Positions 10,632 to 22,700 of a DNA stretch of 64,000 nucleotides are shown here, in pieces. This DNA comes from Membranipora membranacea (lineage: Eukaryota > Bryozoa > Gymnolaemata > Cheilostomatida > Membraniporidae): positions 19,470,001-19,534,000 of the forward strand of contig OU612075.1 of assembly GCA_914767715.1 (NCBI GenBank), given 5' to 3'. The notes beneath the pieces were generated by a model. That model was given only the letters and a program-made list of their open reading frames with translations, had not been told where the DNA came from and did no database searches. The position numbers and the translations under genes were made by a program. Position 1 is the stretch's first letter. Every line of letters begins with the position of its first letter.

Positions 10632-11759
10632 GGTAATGTCAAAGACCGATCCGAATATCAACATATCATATACTGTTGGAAAGCTGCCGAGCTACTTAAA
10701 ATGAATACCTAAACGAAAACTTGATTTGATGACGTTGTGTCATTTTAGGGAGGAAATGAGGCAGAAAACGCTCTTTTTGTCGATGCAGATTCAGCAGTAA
10801 AATTAATTGCAAGAAATTTCAAATCAGGTGGAATGTATACTTAGAGATTGCGTTCATCGTAAAATTTGATTTTCTTTGATATATGACTAGTCTAAACTGA
10901 CTTTTTATGTCATGCCATACAACGCATTTTTTTTTGAAGCCGTGAAAATATGTGAAATTTCAATCATTAATTCACAACAGATCATAGGCTCGAATCACAA
11001 TTAATTAAGATTTTCTCTCAGAGTACTCTTCAAATGTCCTACACATTGAATTTCAAAAAATGTGCTTGCATATTGCAATGACAGTAGACTCTCGAATGCG
11101 GCTAATATTTTCGCCACCTTGGCAGAACGTCAAACATGCTGTCCAAATAACCATTATTGTGGCCAAACAAAGTTTTTTTGAAAGTTCTCACATACGAAGC
11201 CGCTTTCATTAACCATGGTGCACACAGGAAATGCCAACATAATTTTTCATTGCATCTTCATTTTTCTTGAATTTAACGCAATAAAATGCCAAAAAACAGC
11301 TATTTTTAGGGACTTTTGAGGTCTTTTTAAGGACTTTTGAGGTGTTTTTTGGCATTCTTTTGCGTTAAATTAAAAAAAAATGAAGATGCAATGAAAAATT
11401 ATGTTCGATCTGTTGTGAATTTATGATTGAAATTTCACATATTTTCACGGCTTCACAAAAAAAATGCGTTGTATGGCGTGACGTAAAAAGTCAATTTAGA
11501 CTAATCATATATCAGAGAAACTCAAATTTTATGATGGATGCAATCTCTAAGTATACATTCCACATGTTTTGAAATTTTTTGCAATTAATTTGACTCCTCC
11601 ATCTGCATTGACAAAAACAGCGGTTTTTGCTTCATTTCCTCCCTAAAATGACACAACGTCATCGAATCAAGTTTTTGTTCAGGTATTCATTTTCAGTAGC
11701 TCGGCAGCTTTCCAACGGTATATGATATGTTGATATTCGGATCGGTCTTTGACATTACC
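10632..11759. mobile_element. long foldback (inverted-repeat) DNA transposon, PIF/Harbinger-like, non-autonomous
   Basis: The two halves are inverted copies. GGTAATGTCAAAGACCGATC at the left end matches the complement of the right end, and similarity continues for about 350 bases inward on each side. The direct repeat TAA flanks both ends (10629-10631, 11760-11762), which fits the 3-bp TWA duplication of PIF/Harbinger elements. The left arm carries about 235 extra bases (about 11000-11237) absent from the right arm. The centre has a second, shorter palindrome around GGACTTTTGAGG (about 11240-11405). No transposase is encoded. Confidence 0.8.
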
Positions 11760-11819
11760 TAAATGAGGTAGTGGGTAAAAGTAATCCACCAAGTAGTGAA
11801 AGAGAAGTTATGAAAATAT

Positions 11820-11888
11820 CAGACCTCATCAGGTCTTGAACCTCCCGTGTTGCAATCGACCATGCTAACCACTCAGCCACCCCTTCCC
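11820..11888 (-). pseudogene. tRNA-like sequence (Ser/Leu-type), decayed
   Basis: The minus strand has an A box typical of type II tRNAs (TGGCTGAGTGGTTAGCA) and a B box GGTTCAAGACC. Acceptor and anticodon stems do not pair well. It lies 60 bases beyond the Harbinger-like element. It is a tRNA pseudogene or SINE head, not a functional tRNA. Confidence 0.5.
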
Positions 11889-13431
11889 GCTGATGCTCTC
11901 AGATTTAACTTAAACATGAATGGGTAAAGTGTAATTTTGATTAATTTTTCTTTTTTTAAACTTTAATGGCACATATTAGGCAAAAAAGGTGTAAAAAATG
12001 TTACATGCACATGCGCAACTGGATTTACTACAGATATGTGGTTAAAGACAGGACTTTGATACAGCCATTTCTTCTATTTTCCAAAATCACCTTTTTTGAA
12101 AAAAGTGTTATGAGGCACTTGATATGGGTTTCTTTTATGTTCATCATATTTAACAATACACACAGCAAATATTTTCGATTCAAATTCTGATAGCTTCACC
12201 CTACTAATCAAATCAAAGTTCTCTCGTATCAGACAGACAGTACAGAACACATTTTGGATTTTTTATGTCCGTGCAATTGGTTCATATCATGTTTGGCATA
12301 AGAACATTATCACTGTAATGTTTATCATTCGTTGTGGTTGACAGTGAAGGGCAAATAAACAGAATAGTGTGCTATTGCGAGGAACGGAAATTGTCGTCCT
12401 GCTTTTACTCACTCACTGTGCATATACTTTAAGAGAGTATATGCTGTGAGGCACGGAAATTGGTACTATCCTATATTAAAGTATATGCCGTGTATTATTA
12501 GTATGTATAGTTGTTCTATAACCGTCCTACCTATAAATTGGTTCTAACTATGTTTGCAGTTATGGTTTTAAATCTTGCACTCCGGACACTGCAAAATGTC
12601 ACTTTATTGTTGAGTAATTTATTTGAAGTTCTAATTTGGAGTTACCTCCTCTTTCATGCACTGAAGAAAGACAAGATCGCTCAAATCTATTAAAACGTGG
12701 TTCCAATTGGTAATGCTAGCACTCTGGTGCGTACGAGGTATTTAACTAATTAATTTCTAGTGACGAACAGCTGGTTCCCACTACTCCACAAAGCAATTTA
12801 CTAAGGGGTTGTTATTGAGCCTGACCTCTTCTTAGCCTCACTAGAAGTTGCCTTCAAGTTGTTTAGGAAAGGTTCCTGCCGATAACCTGCTAAGACCCCT
12901 GTCTTGTTCTAACAGTAAAACTCTTGATGAGTTTCGAGACAATGCTCTTACACCACAAAGTCAATATTATCCTTAGATGTTAATATGACACAATCACTAT
13001 TTTATGAATGTGTTCAGGTACGTTTGATATTTTTGTTATTCAACTTAGGTGACTGATTTTAATTATGAGCACCTACTTGATCTCTGTATAGTGCCTGGAA
13101 GCCCAATCAGGTACTCAAGGCGGTGTATCAGTATCACAGGCCTCTTAGCCAAGTTATATTAGCTAAAGACTCCAACCCAATTTCTAGTGAAGGAAAGAGG
13201 TATCAGTCTGTGGTCACTCTATAATTGATATTCAATTTCTATATTCAATGTTGAATTAATGTTTCACAGATTAGAGGTATCTTATCTTAAATCGGTAGCG
13301 TCCTACTTCTTTAAAACACAAGAATCTAATCCTAAACTATTATTCCGAAACTTAATCTATTTAACCCCCAAGCAAATACGAATACTAATTAATTCTGTTC
13401 TGCTTTTACAATAATTCCCAATGATACTTCT
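11889..13431. other. no gene seen; repetitive intergenic DNA
   Basis: Short ORFs at 11966-12190 and 12511-12693 are unremarkable. From about 12700 onward the composition resembles the LTR-like DNA that follows, but no left LTR border was found. Confidence 0.4.
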
Positions 13432-13741
13432 AAATGATTTCCAACTTGATATGATCACAGACGCGAAATACCTGCGTTTATGGTGGGTCACAATGATTTC
13501 CAGCTTTGATATGAGCACCAACGCGAACTACATGCGTTTTGTGGTGGGTCACAATGATTTCCGACTTTGATATGATCACCTACGCGAAATACCTGCGTTT
13601 AGCGGTGGGTCACAATGATTTCCGACTTTGATATGAGCACCTACGCGAAATACCTGCGTTTATGGTGGGTCACAATGATTTCCGACTTTGATATGAGCAC
13701 CTACGCGAAATACCTTGCGTTTAGCGGTGGGTCACAATGAT
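13432..13741. repeat. about 60-bp minisatellite, five units
   Basis: Five units of about 60-62 bp each read ATGATTTCC, then GACTTTGATATGA, then TCACCTACGCGAAATACCT, then GCGTTTAGCGGTGGGTCACA. Every unit contains an inverted repeat (CACC...GGTG outside ACGC...GCGT) ending in GGGTCACAA. Units differ by point changes and by 1-2 base indels. See the related hairpin iterons at 29385-29910. Confidence 0.85.
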
Positions 13742-14226
13742 TAAACCTCCTAAAGTTAATTTGAATCCTGTTTCAGAGTGTTGTTATAGTAACAATTAAC
13801 AACGACTTACTTTTGTTGATTGCAAAATTGCCTTATAAACTCTTAGTGAATATGACCTAACGTCTGAGTACCTGACGAACTGTCCCTAATTACTTTGCCA
13901 ATTACTATATGCATAGAAATCAATTACAACAGTATATTCACTAAAGTTATTGTTTATTGTCTTGATACTTGAAATGATAATGTAATTCAAATGATACTCA
14001 CAGTATATATTGGTCCTTAGAATCCACTTTAGTTTTAGCGTTCCAACAAAGATCTTCGATTTAAAACTAGTATTTATTAAATCAAAATATAATGTCTTTT
14101 TCTAGCTATGTAAAAAGTAGACTGTGCTGCTCAAAGAATAAAACTGTACTAATTTACTGTTCAAAATTTCGGCCTTTATATAGGTGCCGATTTTTGTGCT
14201 GACTCTGCTTGTTGTCGTTTGATTAG

Positions 14227-14700
14227 CTGTCAGCGGATTAGTGTCTCTTGTGGCTTTGTTATATGAAACCGTTCTGTGGTCACGTCACGTGGTATATGGC
14301 TGCTGTTCCTCAGTCTACCCTCTGGAATTTATTGTTCTATTTTTGGGCTGACTTTGTTGTTGTTACTCCATGATTAATTACTTCCGTGTCACCCTGAAGA
14401 TTACTTGGTACTTGGTGCTATGACGCTTTGGAAAACCATATTCCTGAAGATTAATTGGTACTTGGTACTAGGACGTGTTGTCAGCAGATTAGTGGATTAG
14501 TGTCTCTTGTGGCTTTGTTATATGAAACCGTTCTGTGGTCACGTCACGTGGTATATTGCTGCTGTTCCTCAGTCTACCCTCTGGAATTGTTGTTCTATTT
14601 TTGGGCTGAATTTGTTGTTGTTACTTCCTGGTTAATTACTTCTGTGTCACCCTGAAGATTACTTGGTACTTGGTACTATGACGTGTTGGAAAACCAAATT
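14227..14700. repeat. about 250-bp tandem duplication within LTR-like DNA
   Basis: The block beginning GTCAGCGGATTAGTGTCTC is repeated from about 14479, including CACGTCACGTGGTATAT, CTCAGTCTACCCTCTGG and the CTTGGTACTTGGTACTA end. A TATA-like CCTTTATATAGGTG lies just upstream at about 14173. It probably belongs to the long terminal repeat of a retroelement whose primer-binding site follows at 15281. Confidence 0.65.
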
Positions 14701-15280
14701 ACTGCGTCACTGGAATTCCTATTTTCTGACCGGATTAGCATGCTCCGGTTATCTTCGTTACATCTTTGATGGATTACTTCTGCGTCTCTCTGCTCGTTGT
14801 GTATGCTTGTGACTACAAAATACCATGGAGGTTACTGGGTGCATTTGTTTCCATATCTATCTGTACCCTCTGACTTCTGCGGCTGGCTGAATATAACTAC
14901 ATATCTCAAGTGCCCATTTTTGGTGCTGACACTATTCTGTATGCCATTTCTGAATAGGTACAGGCTCAGTTGTATAAGTAAAGTAGACCTAGGATGCTGT
15001 GGAGTAGTCTGACTAGCTAACTACACAACACCAGATCTGGAGCACTACACTGAGTACAACCTAAAGTATACCTGCCTCCAGATGCTACTTGGACTATTGA
15101 GTACTACTAAGTGCTGAGCTCACTTCCTGGGTACTACGTCATCACTATCTGGGAAGAATCACTCTTGGTTGTAACCTCCATGGTAAGTTATACTACGAAA
15201 TACTACTCAGAGTTTATCGCAACTTTGACTGATCATCGCTGCCCCATCCTGGCCCAGTAAGAATCCCTGGCGTCTTAACA

Positions 15281-15296
15281 TGGTGTCGGAAGTGGT
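15281..15296 (+). other. candidate LTR end and tRNA primer-binding site
   Basis: TGGTGTCGGAAGTGG directly follows ...CTTAACA. A TGG start right after a CA-ended block is what a primer-binding site next to a 5' LTR looks like; the primer tRNA is not identified. The following 200 bases are a purine-rich leader full of GAGGCGAG/GGTGTTAGG repeats. No gag or pol of this element follows, because the tyrosine-recombinase element begins within 400 bases. A solo or broken LTR is likely. Confidence 0.4.
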
Positions 15297-15663
15297 TGTG
15301 ATCAATTAGGAGAGGCGAGGCGAAATAGGAGAGGAGAAAAAAGGTGACAAAGGTGTAGGTGTTAGGCGAGGAGAAATAAGGTGAGGTGTTGAGGCGAGGC
15401 GTTTGAGGTGAGGTGTTAAGGAGGAGTCTAGGTGGGTTTTGCACTGGTAACACACAGTTGTTAGGTGTAGAATAGGTGGACTAGGTGTTGAGGTGTATGT
15501 GACTAGGTGTAAGAGATTGGGAAGTGATTAGTACAAATCAAACCAGCATAACCAAAGGCACAATTCGGTTCTGCCGGAGATTTTTGTATAAAACTGCTTG
15601 AAAACTTATTTTTTCTTACCTCAATGATTAACAAGATAGCTTGGGGTTCCCCTATAGGAGGGG

Positions 15664-15678
15664 GGCGACTAATACGCC
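15664..15678. promoter_or_regulatory. ACTAATA hairpin, copy 1 (after recombinase ORF)
   Basis: Stem GGCG/CGCC with loop ACTAATA, flanked by G on the left and A on the right. One of four copies whose two outer stem pairs change together. It lies about 200 bases past the end of the recombinase ORF. Function unknown. Confidence 0.6.
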
Positions 15679-15879
15679 ATTTCCTGGTTAACCCCCAATA
15701 AGTTAGAAATAAACATTTTAGTAGGTACAGTAAGTTGCTGGAGAACAGCATGGGCAGGGCAAGAACTTTATAGGAGGAAATTCGGCCTCGATACTTTAGA
15801 AAAGGCGGAAAATTTAGCATCAAAGGAGAGGAGTTTATAACGGAACTCCCTTTTGCCAAATACACAGCCCAATAAAGTA

Positions 15880-16735
15880 TCAGTTATGTTTAATATAATT
15901 TAAGTAGGCATCTGATTTCCACCTGCCGTGCACCTGTGTCTGAGCTGCGGTCCATCCTCTATTTCTAGCCCAAGTAGCCCCTCCATGACGGAAACAGTGC
16001 GGTGTGAGTTTTGACTTTATCCCTGCTCTACCAGCTACATACTGTAATATTTTCCCAAACTCCTGGGCGGAAACATCAAAGAGTGGTGACTCAGGGAGTT
16101 TATGCCCAAGCAAATCCAGGTATTGCTGTATCAACAGCACTGGTTTCAAGGGTTCGCCGGAGTTGTCAACAAGTTTGACCCTAGCCTCTGTCTTAGAGTG
16201 TTTGAACGACCTCAGAGTTAAATGACAAGAGGTTTTATCCTTTGACCAATGCACATCTCCGAACAGAAGGGCATGGGAGCTAGCTGTGGTGCAAAACTCT
16301 GATGGTCGAAGAAACCCGTAAAAGGCTACTGCCATCATGCAGCGAAACTGGCACGCAACTCTAGGAGCAAGTATTTCAGCTGCCCTGTCAAGTCTGAGCA
16401 GATGACTGGAAGACACTGCAGTTTTCGTGCCTGCTGTAGACTCATTCCTAAACCCTTTCAGCAGCATCTTGAGTCTTTCTAAGTCCAGGGATACTTTTAG
16501 GTCTAACTTGCGAAAAGAATGGCGTAGGGCGGAGATGTGAGTCAGTACTGTACTGTAAGCAAGGCCCTCTTTCTTCAGATGTACACTCCACAACTCCACC
16601 GAAGATTTAAGTAAGGAAGGTCCATGCCATCACAGAACTTTTTGAATTTGTTAAAATATTTTTCATAAATCTTTGCAGACGCCAGGCATACTGATGCACC
16701 GATCAGTCTGTCCACTTCTTCTTCAAGTTCCACAA
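15880..16735 (-). pseudogene. tyrosine recombinase of DIRS/Ngaro-like element, one frameshift
   Basis: The C-terminal frame (16599-15880, about 239 codons) shows the catalytic set of the tyrosine recombinase family: Arg in YGFLRPSEF, the His-x-x-Arg of HCFRHGGAT, a following GRW, and the nucleophile in AYLNYIK. The N-terminal SAM-like region EGLAYSTVLTHISALRHSF is also typical. Further upstream the coding continues in another frame (about 16735-16615; ASAKIYEKYFNKFKKFCDG, then LPYLN), matching the expected start of such recombinases. The join needs a one-base shift near 16610-16620, so this copy is broken unless splicing repairs it. It would insert the circular DNA product of the element. Confidence 0.85.
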
Positions 16736-16851
16736 AAAGAAGAGGAAAGAATTGAATGTATCATTAAATGTACTGATACCTAATTATTATAAGGTCAAGA
16801 AGAAACTAATTTAACTCTCGCCACGGGTGAAGAAATGCCCTGCTGACAAGG

Positions 16852-16868
16852 GACGACTAAAATACGTC
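16852..16868. promoter_or_regulatory. ACTAATA hairpin, copy 2 (between RT and recombinase)
   Basis: Stem GACG/CGTC with a loop of ACTAAAATA (two bases longer than the other copies), again flanked by G and A. It lies 18 bases beyond the RT stop and about 120 bases before the recombinase reading frame. Confidence 0.6.
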
Positions 16869-16885
16869 ATAGCGATAACTGTTTG

Positions 16886-18470
16886 TTAGATCCATGTAAT
16901 GAAACCCGAGTTGATTGGGTCGAGATGGTGGGGGATGACTATTGGATCTGATCTCATAGCAGGAAATGTAAGCCGAAATTTCTCTATTTTGCCTCTTGAT
17001 AGGAGATCTGGACCGATATTATCCACACCTTTCACATGGAATGCGGAGATGTGAATATTCCTGTTCAGGCAGAGCTTTGCAATGTGGCGAAGCACCCTAC
17101 GTAGAGCAGGTTTCTTACTGTATAGCTTGTTGATAACGGCGACCAGGGCCATGTTGTCGGTGAACACTCGAATGGAACAGTTGGCCACACACTCCTGAAG
17201 CATCAGGAGAGCAATCACTATGGGGAACAGCTCCAGCACTGCTATATTAGGCACTGCAACCTGAGGCCAGGATCCGTAAAACCACTGGTCCCTCCAGACG
17301 CCCCCAAAACCCACAGAAGTTGATGCATCTGTGATTAACGATGGGAATGAAGTATAATCCGCCAGGACAATGTCGTATGGTTTGTCAGGAGGGGCCTCAA
17401 GTAAAGCACACCACACCCTTAGATCCTCTTTAACCTCCTCACTCACTAACCTTCTCTTGTTCTTACTCTGAGACAAAACACCTGCTAATCCACCATACAC
17501 ACTACTAAGGTAAGTGCGTCCTGCTCGCACCACTTGTGCCAAGTAATTCAGGGAGCCTGCTATCGACTGCCACAACTTAACTCCGGGGGCCTGCAACCGC
17601 AAAAATGAGGTGAGCTTCTCTTGGACTTTGACCCTCTTCTCAGCTGGTATAAAGAGTGTCCTTCTTTGTGAGTCTATCCCTAGACCTAAGAAAACTAGCC
17701 GTTGAGTTGCCCGGACTGTTTTATGAGCAGCTATGGGGATTCCTACCCGAAGACAAAGGTCCTCGAAAGCACTAAGGGCTGCATCACAAGCCTCTCTTGA
17801 ACTCGCCATAAACAGAAAGTCATCTAGATAGTTAAACACATCAGCATCTTCCCTGTAAACATTGTGGAACATTGACTTTATGCCATCACTAGTCCTCTGG
17901 AAAATGTTACAAGATGATGAAGCGCCCATTGTAAGCATCCTGTCGATGTAAAACTCTCCCTGAACACAAATTCCTAGGTATTTCCAGTCCTGGGTCCGAA
18001 TAGGGACTATTGTATAGGCATCTGCTAAATCAACTTTGGCTAGCCACACGTTACCAAGAGGCTGTCTAGCTACCATGCTCTTTGCAACATCCTCAACTGA
18101 ACAATAATGGACTGATTTATTTTCCTCTTTGATGAAGTCATTCACAGAGTTACCTTGTGGGGATGAAAGATCGAAAATCAATCGGTGCTTTGTTCCACAA
18201 GGTTTTGGTATCACATAAAGAGGAGATATTATCATATCATGAAGCGGAGGGATTGCGAAAGGGCCTATAATTCTATTGTGTTTTTGTTCTTCTTTCAGCT
18301 TAGCCAATAGTGCAGTATTTGCTGGTCTGAGCCTCACTTCCGGTTTTGATATTGAGCAGCTCTCTTGAACGCCTAGTGAAAACCTGTTCAAGAACCCTTC
18401 TACCACAAATTCTTTGTCCACACAACCCTCTAGTTCAATTGCCAGTTTGGATGGGCTGACTGGAGTTTGT
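16886..18470 (-). CDS. reverse transcriptase and RNase H of DIRS/Ngaro-like element
   Basis: The frame is open from about 18470 to 16886; the first Met is near 18421, but KVQTPVSPSKL upstream matches the usual N-terminus, so it is probably entered by splicing (acceptor TTTATTTTCAG near 18500, or a few bases later) or readthrough from Gag. RT motifs in order: SPLYVIPKP, HRLIFDLS, NDFI, AKVDLADAY, MGASSSCNIFQ, then catalytic FNYLDDFLF, and FLGLGID. RNase H follows: ITDASTSVGFGG, the Glu in VLELFPIVIAL, FTDNMALV, and FHVKGVDNIGPDLLSR. All key acidic residues are present. There is no internal stop in about 510 codons, making this the best preserved part of the element. Confidence 0.92.
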
Positions 18471-18589
18471 ACCTTATACCTCTCAAAATCTGAAAATAAA
18501 GGTTAACATTATGCAATTTGCTAGACACAATTATTTCTGTGCCAATCATAAATGTGACCAAACCCCCCCCCCTCCCCCATCCTGAGGAG

Positions 18590-18604
18590 GCCGACTAATA
18601 CGGC
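18590..18604. promoter_or_regulatory. ACTAATA hairpin, copy 3 (between gag and RT)
   Basis: Stem GCCG/CGGC with loop ACTAATA, flanked by G and A. It lies in the gap between the Gag stop and the RT frame, inside the stretch that splicing would remove. A poly-C tract (18563-18577) is just beside it. Confidence 0.6.
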
Positions 18605-18666
18605 ATTATTGACATCACCATGCACAGTTAAGAAGCCTTTTGTTTAGAGCATCTGTAGTCTGGGTG

Positions 18667-18960
18667 TTAAGCGCTATAGCACACCTTGCATTTATGGGCG
18701 AAGCGGCAGCTCAGTCCAAACTTACACCCCTCGTGTGAGTTAAACTTGTGACAAAGCTTCCTTTTATGAGAAAGCTTGGCCCCCGATCTATCCTGGTCAC
18801 TGGTCTTTTTGGTGTCTTTCTTTACTGGCTGCTGGATGTTGTTTGCCAGCTCTGTAAGGTACTCCCCCCAGACTATATCTACATGTTGGGCTTCCAGTTT
18901 CCTAAACTGGAAGTCGTACTCGACTGCCTCTTTCTCTGCCGCGTGCATTCTTTTTACAAT
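18667..18960 (-). CDS. Gag-like C-terminal part with CCCH zinc finger (DIRS/Ngaro-like)
   Basis: The frame runs from a TGA near 18977 to the stop at 18667. It contains VEYDFQFRKLEAQ...VWGEYLTELA, the second half of the conserved Gag core of tyrosine-recombinase retroelements, then a basic linker (DTKKTSDQDR) and a zinc finger with spacing C-x8-C-x5-C-x3-H followed by CKVC. Such fingers bind nucleic acid during packaging. The N-terminal half is absent; a 21-base piece of it is found at the expected place but inverted (see finding). A possible splice donor lies after HKCK. Confidence 0.75.
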   Translation of the reverse strand: MVKRMHAAEKEAVEYDFQFRKLEAQHVDIVWGEYLTELANNIQQPVKKDTKKTSDQDRSGAKLSHKRKLCHKFNSHEGCKFGLSCRFAHKCKVCYSA

Positions 18961-19760
18961 TTGAAGATGGCGTCACTGATTTATAATACATGGACTGGAG
19001 ATACATATCTAGCTTAGAAAATGTGAACGGCTTTTATAGTGCTGTATTACTCCATGTGCTTTTTGTTCACAATGCACTGCATTGGCTCTCCAATTTTCCA
19101 TTGGCCCTCCCCTTTTTTGATCAGCAAATGAAATGATTACGTAATGCTACAGCGAGTCTATTCCAACAGTTTTCCAAACTAGTCTGAGATATATGTCAAA
19201 TAGTTGATAGTGGGGCGTATCCCGGAACTTATAGGAAATTTAGATTGTTTGAGAAAACAGGCTATATGACGTTTTCTCATGAGGTAAGGTAGCCATTTGC
19301 AGACAGGTACTAGATGGGATGTTGACAGAGAGACTGCAGTGACTGCCTTTATTTTGAACTTATGCCAAAGATGTCAGGTAAGTACCAGCATCTAACAACA
19401 TGCATATAAATTCATTTTCTTTCATTGTTATAATGTACTTACATCAATGAAATGTAGAACAACAAACAAGCCAATGAACAAGGAAAGGTAACAAAAATAA
19501 AAGAAAAGTAAAAAATTGGTACAAGAATAAGAAATCCTTATCAATTCAATCCTTCAACTGCATATCAGTGAGTGCGTAATCAGTTAGTGGAACATACATT
19601 CATCCATTATTTCATAGCTATACGTCAAACTTAATACTTGTAGATATAGAAGATATTTATGATGTGGATAGAGAAGAAGGTGGAATGGCATACTAATTAA
19701 ATTAATGAATGAAAAAGTACAGAGTTGCTGGAAGAAGAAGTGATGAAGGATGTTTACTGT

Positions 19761-22700
19761 CTACTGATTGCTGAAAATGATTAGTCGGGTTAGTTTGTTT
19801 CGCATTTTGTTGGCGTGCATTGAGAGGTTATTTCGTTTGCTGAGATGATTTTGTCTATTTTTTAAGAAACGTTCTAAAATGTTTTTAACAACTGTGTAGT
19901 AGTGGTTGCTACAACCATGCTGAGTGTCTTTAGCATGCTGGATGAAATGTTGAGGTGGTGGGCCGATTGCGGATAATACCTGGTAATTAAGTTGATTTAT
20001 TGTGAGACTGTTGAGGCCATTCAGTTTAGTTGACAACTGTACAACTTTTTCTGCTGCAGTAACTACCTTCACCATGAACGCAGTAGGGTATGACAAACCT
20101 CCTTTATCCTTATTGATTGTCAGTCTATTAAATAGTTCGTTGTCATCCTTGATTCTAGCTCTGAATTTGGCTGGTTCGACTATTAGATTTTGACATTCAG
20201 TGCAGTTGAGCTTGAGGGCCTTAGTTATGAATCTGGAAAATAAAGAAATTGAAACTAGGTGTGTGTCATTGGAAGCATTAGCAATATTGGGACTCGTCCA
20301 CTCTCTTCTAGAATAAATCTTAGATAGGTCTTTCTTATACTATTGACTCCAAAGTATATATATAGTGGTCTTTATTCATTGATCAAGGATCTTAACAGAT
20401 GAGACAACCCATTACATATCTGATAGCTTGATGAGCAAAATGTGTAACACAGTGTAAGCCTGTTTAACTGAGACTTTATCATTCAGAACTCCTGTTAATT
20501 GGTCCCTTCAGCCAGATCTCAATGCATTCTAATGTCACTTAATTCAAACTCTGCTTAATAAGTAGTCTACGCACTGTGCAGGATTTGCTTGGATTTTTCC
20601 TCTCATTACTTCTACATTAATCTTACTTCATATAGCCTAGGGTCCAATAATACACATTGTATGACCTTTTGTCAATGTCATGAATGACCGCCCTTATTCA
20701 TAATGAAAGAAATTCTGGCTGACATTTTCTTCACTACTTGGCAGTGAATATCTCTGCTCATGAGTATTTCCCAAACATGAGGCTTCTTTTCCCAGAGTCT
20801 GACTGGAATACTCTCATACCTGGAGCAATATAGTAGGTGGCATGAACAGAAATCAATAGATATTGCAGTTTTAGTGCTCCCCTTGATTAACTTATAACAC
20901 TCAAGAGCAGACAACTCCAGCGAAATCCTGCATTGTTCTCAGACTTTTTCCCCTCCGGGGGGCCGTCGGACAGGGGGCAAAGTCTGGGGGCTCAGACTAC
21001 TTAATAAGGAGAATTTTTTTGCAGTCCCCAGAGGTTTGAATTAAGTGACCTGCACTGTGTATATAGATTTAAAGAAATGACTGCCTAATTTATTTATATT
21101 ACATACCCAGCGATATATCCTATGCAGGACATTTCATAAATCTGGATTGGTTCCTCTTCCTGTTGGCTTGTCATCATCTCGGCTGATACACTGTATACAC
21201 CGTTGAGCATGTCTACATCCACATCATCAAATTTCTGGCAGTTCCCATTTCTTGACGGCAACTGACCAGCATGCACCATCAGACGCCTCATCACTTTGCG
21301 AAAAAGATACGCGGTTGGGTTATTATTCCACCCTCCTGTGGGAAAATCATATGAGGAATTAATTAATCCAACTGCGTAAATTGAGTCGTTAGTCTCTACT
21401 TCATGTGATCTTGATCATCATTGATAAGTTTGATATCATAGCCAACTCATGATTCGATGCTTATCCAGCATTGATATGATCATAGCCTTATTTGTAGACT
21501 CTGGCAGAGCAAGACCCTGTTAAACTGAGCACCTAGCAGCACTTACCAGCATTAAAGAACAGCTCTAGATGGTCTTGTGATAGTTTGTACGTCAATACAT
21601 ACGGCTGGTCTTGAAGTAGCTCAGGTACAATTTTAGTCAGAGTCTTAATACCGGAGAGAAATCCTATGAAGCTTGTCTTACTGTAATATATAAAAACGCA
21701 AAGACTAGCATTTCAATCAGTCAATAATGCTAATGACACTGTACTCTTGAACTGGAGGCATCCTCATCTGCAGACAAAATATTGACATTCAAAATATCAC
21801 AGCCATTACTGTTTTAGGATAAACCTGAGTTGGTTCAGGGCTCACACTTGAGGGTTACTCAGATGCTGCACATGGAATTGTGGCAATTGACTGTAATGCT
21901 CACCTAGTACTTTTTACCAAAGTATTCCCAGAGCTGTCCGTCAGCTGCTCAATGAAGCTCGACATTCCATTTAGAAAATCTTTCTTATTTTCCCAGTTCG
22001 ATTGGCGTAGTGGAGATTTAGTGTACTTCCCGAAGGGACTGCGGCTATTCTGAATGTCGAACAGTTCATCAAATTTCTGCAATTTAAACATGATCATGTA
22101 TGACAACATATATAGACATTCTGGTTGATGTCCTTAGTCCAATATGCCCTGATACACATATGCATATATATGTACAGACACCCATGACAGTAAGTGATGT
22201 GAATGTAAAATGTGACTGCTTTGAAAGTGTAATGAGATGTGTCTTGATTAATTTTTCAGGTTAGACTGGCCCAGACTATAATCAAGCCATGAAGAAGCAT
22301 TGACGCCAGAAGAATGTCTCAGATATTGTATACTAACTTCTGCTCACCCTCAAAAACTCCGCGGTGCCTTTCACGTCTTTGAATTGAGGGTAAGCTGACA
22401 TTGTGGATAGAGTAGTTAGGGCATCAGCAACAGACTGACTAAACACTTGAACGGCCAGACGAACCTTCATCATGTTCTGCTTAAAGTCGACATGTTGCTT
22501 TGTAACCAGATAAACCCAGATAAAGATGGCCTGACTCCTGAAAACATCAAGTCATAACATCCATAAACTCACTAATCCCCGATCAACAATGACGAAGAAA
22601 CTAACCTTTAGTTATTATCAGGCAGGCAGGTGTTTAGTTACATGAGAAAGAAACAGGCATTTCGACACCTATCTATATTTAACATTTTTTGACAAATATA

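Larger units (their letters stand above)
15660..19000 (-). mobile_element. tyrosine-recombinase retrotransposon (DIRS/Ngaro-like), decayed
   Basis: On the minus strand the order is Gag zinc finger, RT plus RNase H, tyrosine recombinase, the standard order of DIRS-order retroelements, which integrate by a tyrosine recombinase rather than a DDE integrase. Conserved hairpins sit between the ORFs and after the last one (separate entries). The gag N-terminal half is missing and the recombinase has a frameshift, so this copy is inactive. No aspartic protease is present, as expected. Exact termini (split direct or inverted repeats) were not found. Confidence 0.85.

Noticed and set aside
13432-13741. 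CRISPR-like array (five near-equal repeats)
   Set aside because: The whole 60-base unit repeats with no unique spacers, and the DNA is eukaryotic; it is a minisatellite.
15503-15865. 120-codon minus-strand ORF beyond the recombinase
   Set aside because: No domain; it spans the hairpin and a GTAAGA donor-like site and looks like non-coding element DNA read open by chance.
20678-20914. 78-codon minus-strand ORF as an exon of the P-type transposase
   Set aside because: Exons 15 and 16 join directly in phase around it, and its sequence matches no part of the family.
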